The notes under the pieces: generated by a model
Databases searched by the model: none
Seen by the model: only the letters and a program-made list of their open reading frames with translations
What the model was told of the DNA's origin: nothing
Shown here: positions 62,185-62,524 of the stretch, one piece after another
How the letters are laid out: each line of letters begins with the position of its first letter
Numbering within the stretch: the stretch's first letter is position 1
Assembly (NCBI GenBank): GCA_009842505.1
Contig: VYFG01000047.1
Coordinates: forward strand, 1 to 62,524
Direction: 5' to 3'
DNA: 62,524 nt
Origin: Gammaproteobacteria bacterium
GTDB lineage: Bacteria > Pseudomonadota > Gammaproteobacteria > Arenicellales > Poriferihabitantaceae
Translations under genes and position numbers: made by a program

Positions 62185-62524
62185 ATGGTCATGACCTTCG
62201 TCACCCGTTCGCTCTCGCCCCAGGAGAGTCGCGTCGTCCTCAGCATGACAGAGGACGGCAGCAAGGAAATCGATCGCCGGGAAATCATCGACATGCTCGG
62301 CGTCAGCCCGCAGGCTGCCGACCACGTGATCCGCTCGTTGCGCCGCAAGGGATGGCTGGAGCGCGCAAGCTGGGGCCGCTACCTGCTGGTACCCCCCGAT
62401 ATGGGTCCCGATGCTCTCGGAGAAAGCAACGTGCTGGCTCTCGCAAGCCGCATCGCCGAACCGTACTACTTCGTGTCAGGCAGAAAACCCCGATTTTCGG
62501 CGGCATTCCGGCGTGAATCCATTC
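62185..62524 (+). pseudogene. AbiEi family type IV antitoxin, interrupted by a mobile element
   Basis: From ATG 62185 the protein has the AbiEi N-terminal winged helix (EIDRREIIDMLGVSPQAADHVIRSLRRKGWLERASWGRYLLVPP), then ALASRIAEPYY. At that point, where the family continues with a conserved aromatic segment, the 49-base terminal repeat starts (62473) and the frame runs on into it to the end of the window. AbiEi silences the AbiEii nucleotidyltransferase toxin. The antitoxin is cut at about 96 residues and cannot be complete. Confidence 0.7.
62473..62521 (+). repeat. Terminal inverted repeat copy, probable insertion-sequence end
   Basis: Exact inverted copy of positions 1-49. It begins inside the AbiEi-like gene and the element would extend beyond the window. 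Flanking bases do not form a clear target-site duplication with those next to position 50, so the two ends are probably different insertions or different ends of one element in an assembly. Confidence 0.75.

Noticed and set aside
1..62524. Reading the terminal inverted repeats as one composite transposon spanning the window
   Set aside because: The interval holds more than 20 kb of conserved core genes, and no target duplication is visible next to the two ends; two independent copies of an IS are simpler.

Overview
The window is a single GC-rich segment of gammaproteobacterial type. A long block of collinear housekeeping genes (kdsD-lptC-lptA-lptB-rpoN-hpf-ptsN-hprK-rapZ-npr-ptsI, DUF3108-purN-purM opposite a pgsA-like gene and hda, wrbA-argF) supports a Gram-negative cell with an LPS-bearing outer membrane, sigma-54 and a nitrogen-type PTS with HPr kinase. 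Species cannot be named from the sequence. The many nonsense-interrupted genes, transposase remnants and toxin-antitoxin modules suggest a genome with heavy mobile-element traffic.

Region 1 (1 to about 11,955) is a defence island read on the minus strand. A 1366-residue protein (HigA-like HTH, putative nuclease-like and degenerate STAND-like parts) is followed by a type I restriction-modification operon hsdR-hsdM-hsdS. The operon continues through two tiny reading frames (59 and 53 aa), a TIGR04255-family gene and two unknown genes. Almost every junction from hsdM onward is a 4-base ATGA overlap, so the whole tail looks translationally coupled to hsdS. This tail is AT-richer than hsdR and hsdM and is the best candidate here for an undescribed system. 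The island ends where AT-rich DNA truncates an asparaginase II gene.

Region 2 (about 12 to 34.7 kb) is accessory metabolism mixed with decay. It holds hipBA, an AraC regulator, a secreted hydrolase, ridA, a WYL regulator, a GFA protein, an acyl-CoA synthetase broken by one stop codon, an amidohydrolase, a TumE/HVO_A0114 pair, a PhyH dioxygenase, an FAD amine oxidoreductase, a phytochelatin-synthase-like protein, a cupin, an RND/MMPL transporter, an MpaB-type oxygenase and hicB with a broken hicA. Remnants of IS5, IS256 and LysR genes and a partial duplicate of the ridA promoter and 5' end lie between them.

Region 3 (34.8 to 57.6 kb) is the conserved core: DUF1244-TerC, LPS transport, rpoN and the PTS-Ntr genes, dgkA, an ABC-2 exporter, purine and phospholipid genes, argF, a glycosyltransferase pair with a lipid A acyltransferase, a LysR regulator and a DUF1127 gene preceded by a 30-residue membrane peptide.

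Region 4 (57.6 kb to the end) is again mobile. It has an IS1595-type transposase with a good promoter, small unknown proteins, a tRNA with a serine-type body but a GAG (leucine) anticodon, a phage-like cysteine-rich protein, an RHH/ParE toxin-antitoxin pair and an AbiEi antitoxin gene cut off by a repeat. The last 49 bases of that repeat are the exact inverted copy of the first 49 bases of the window, so the window is bounded by two ends of the same mobile element in opposite orientation.
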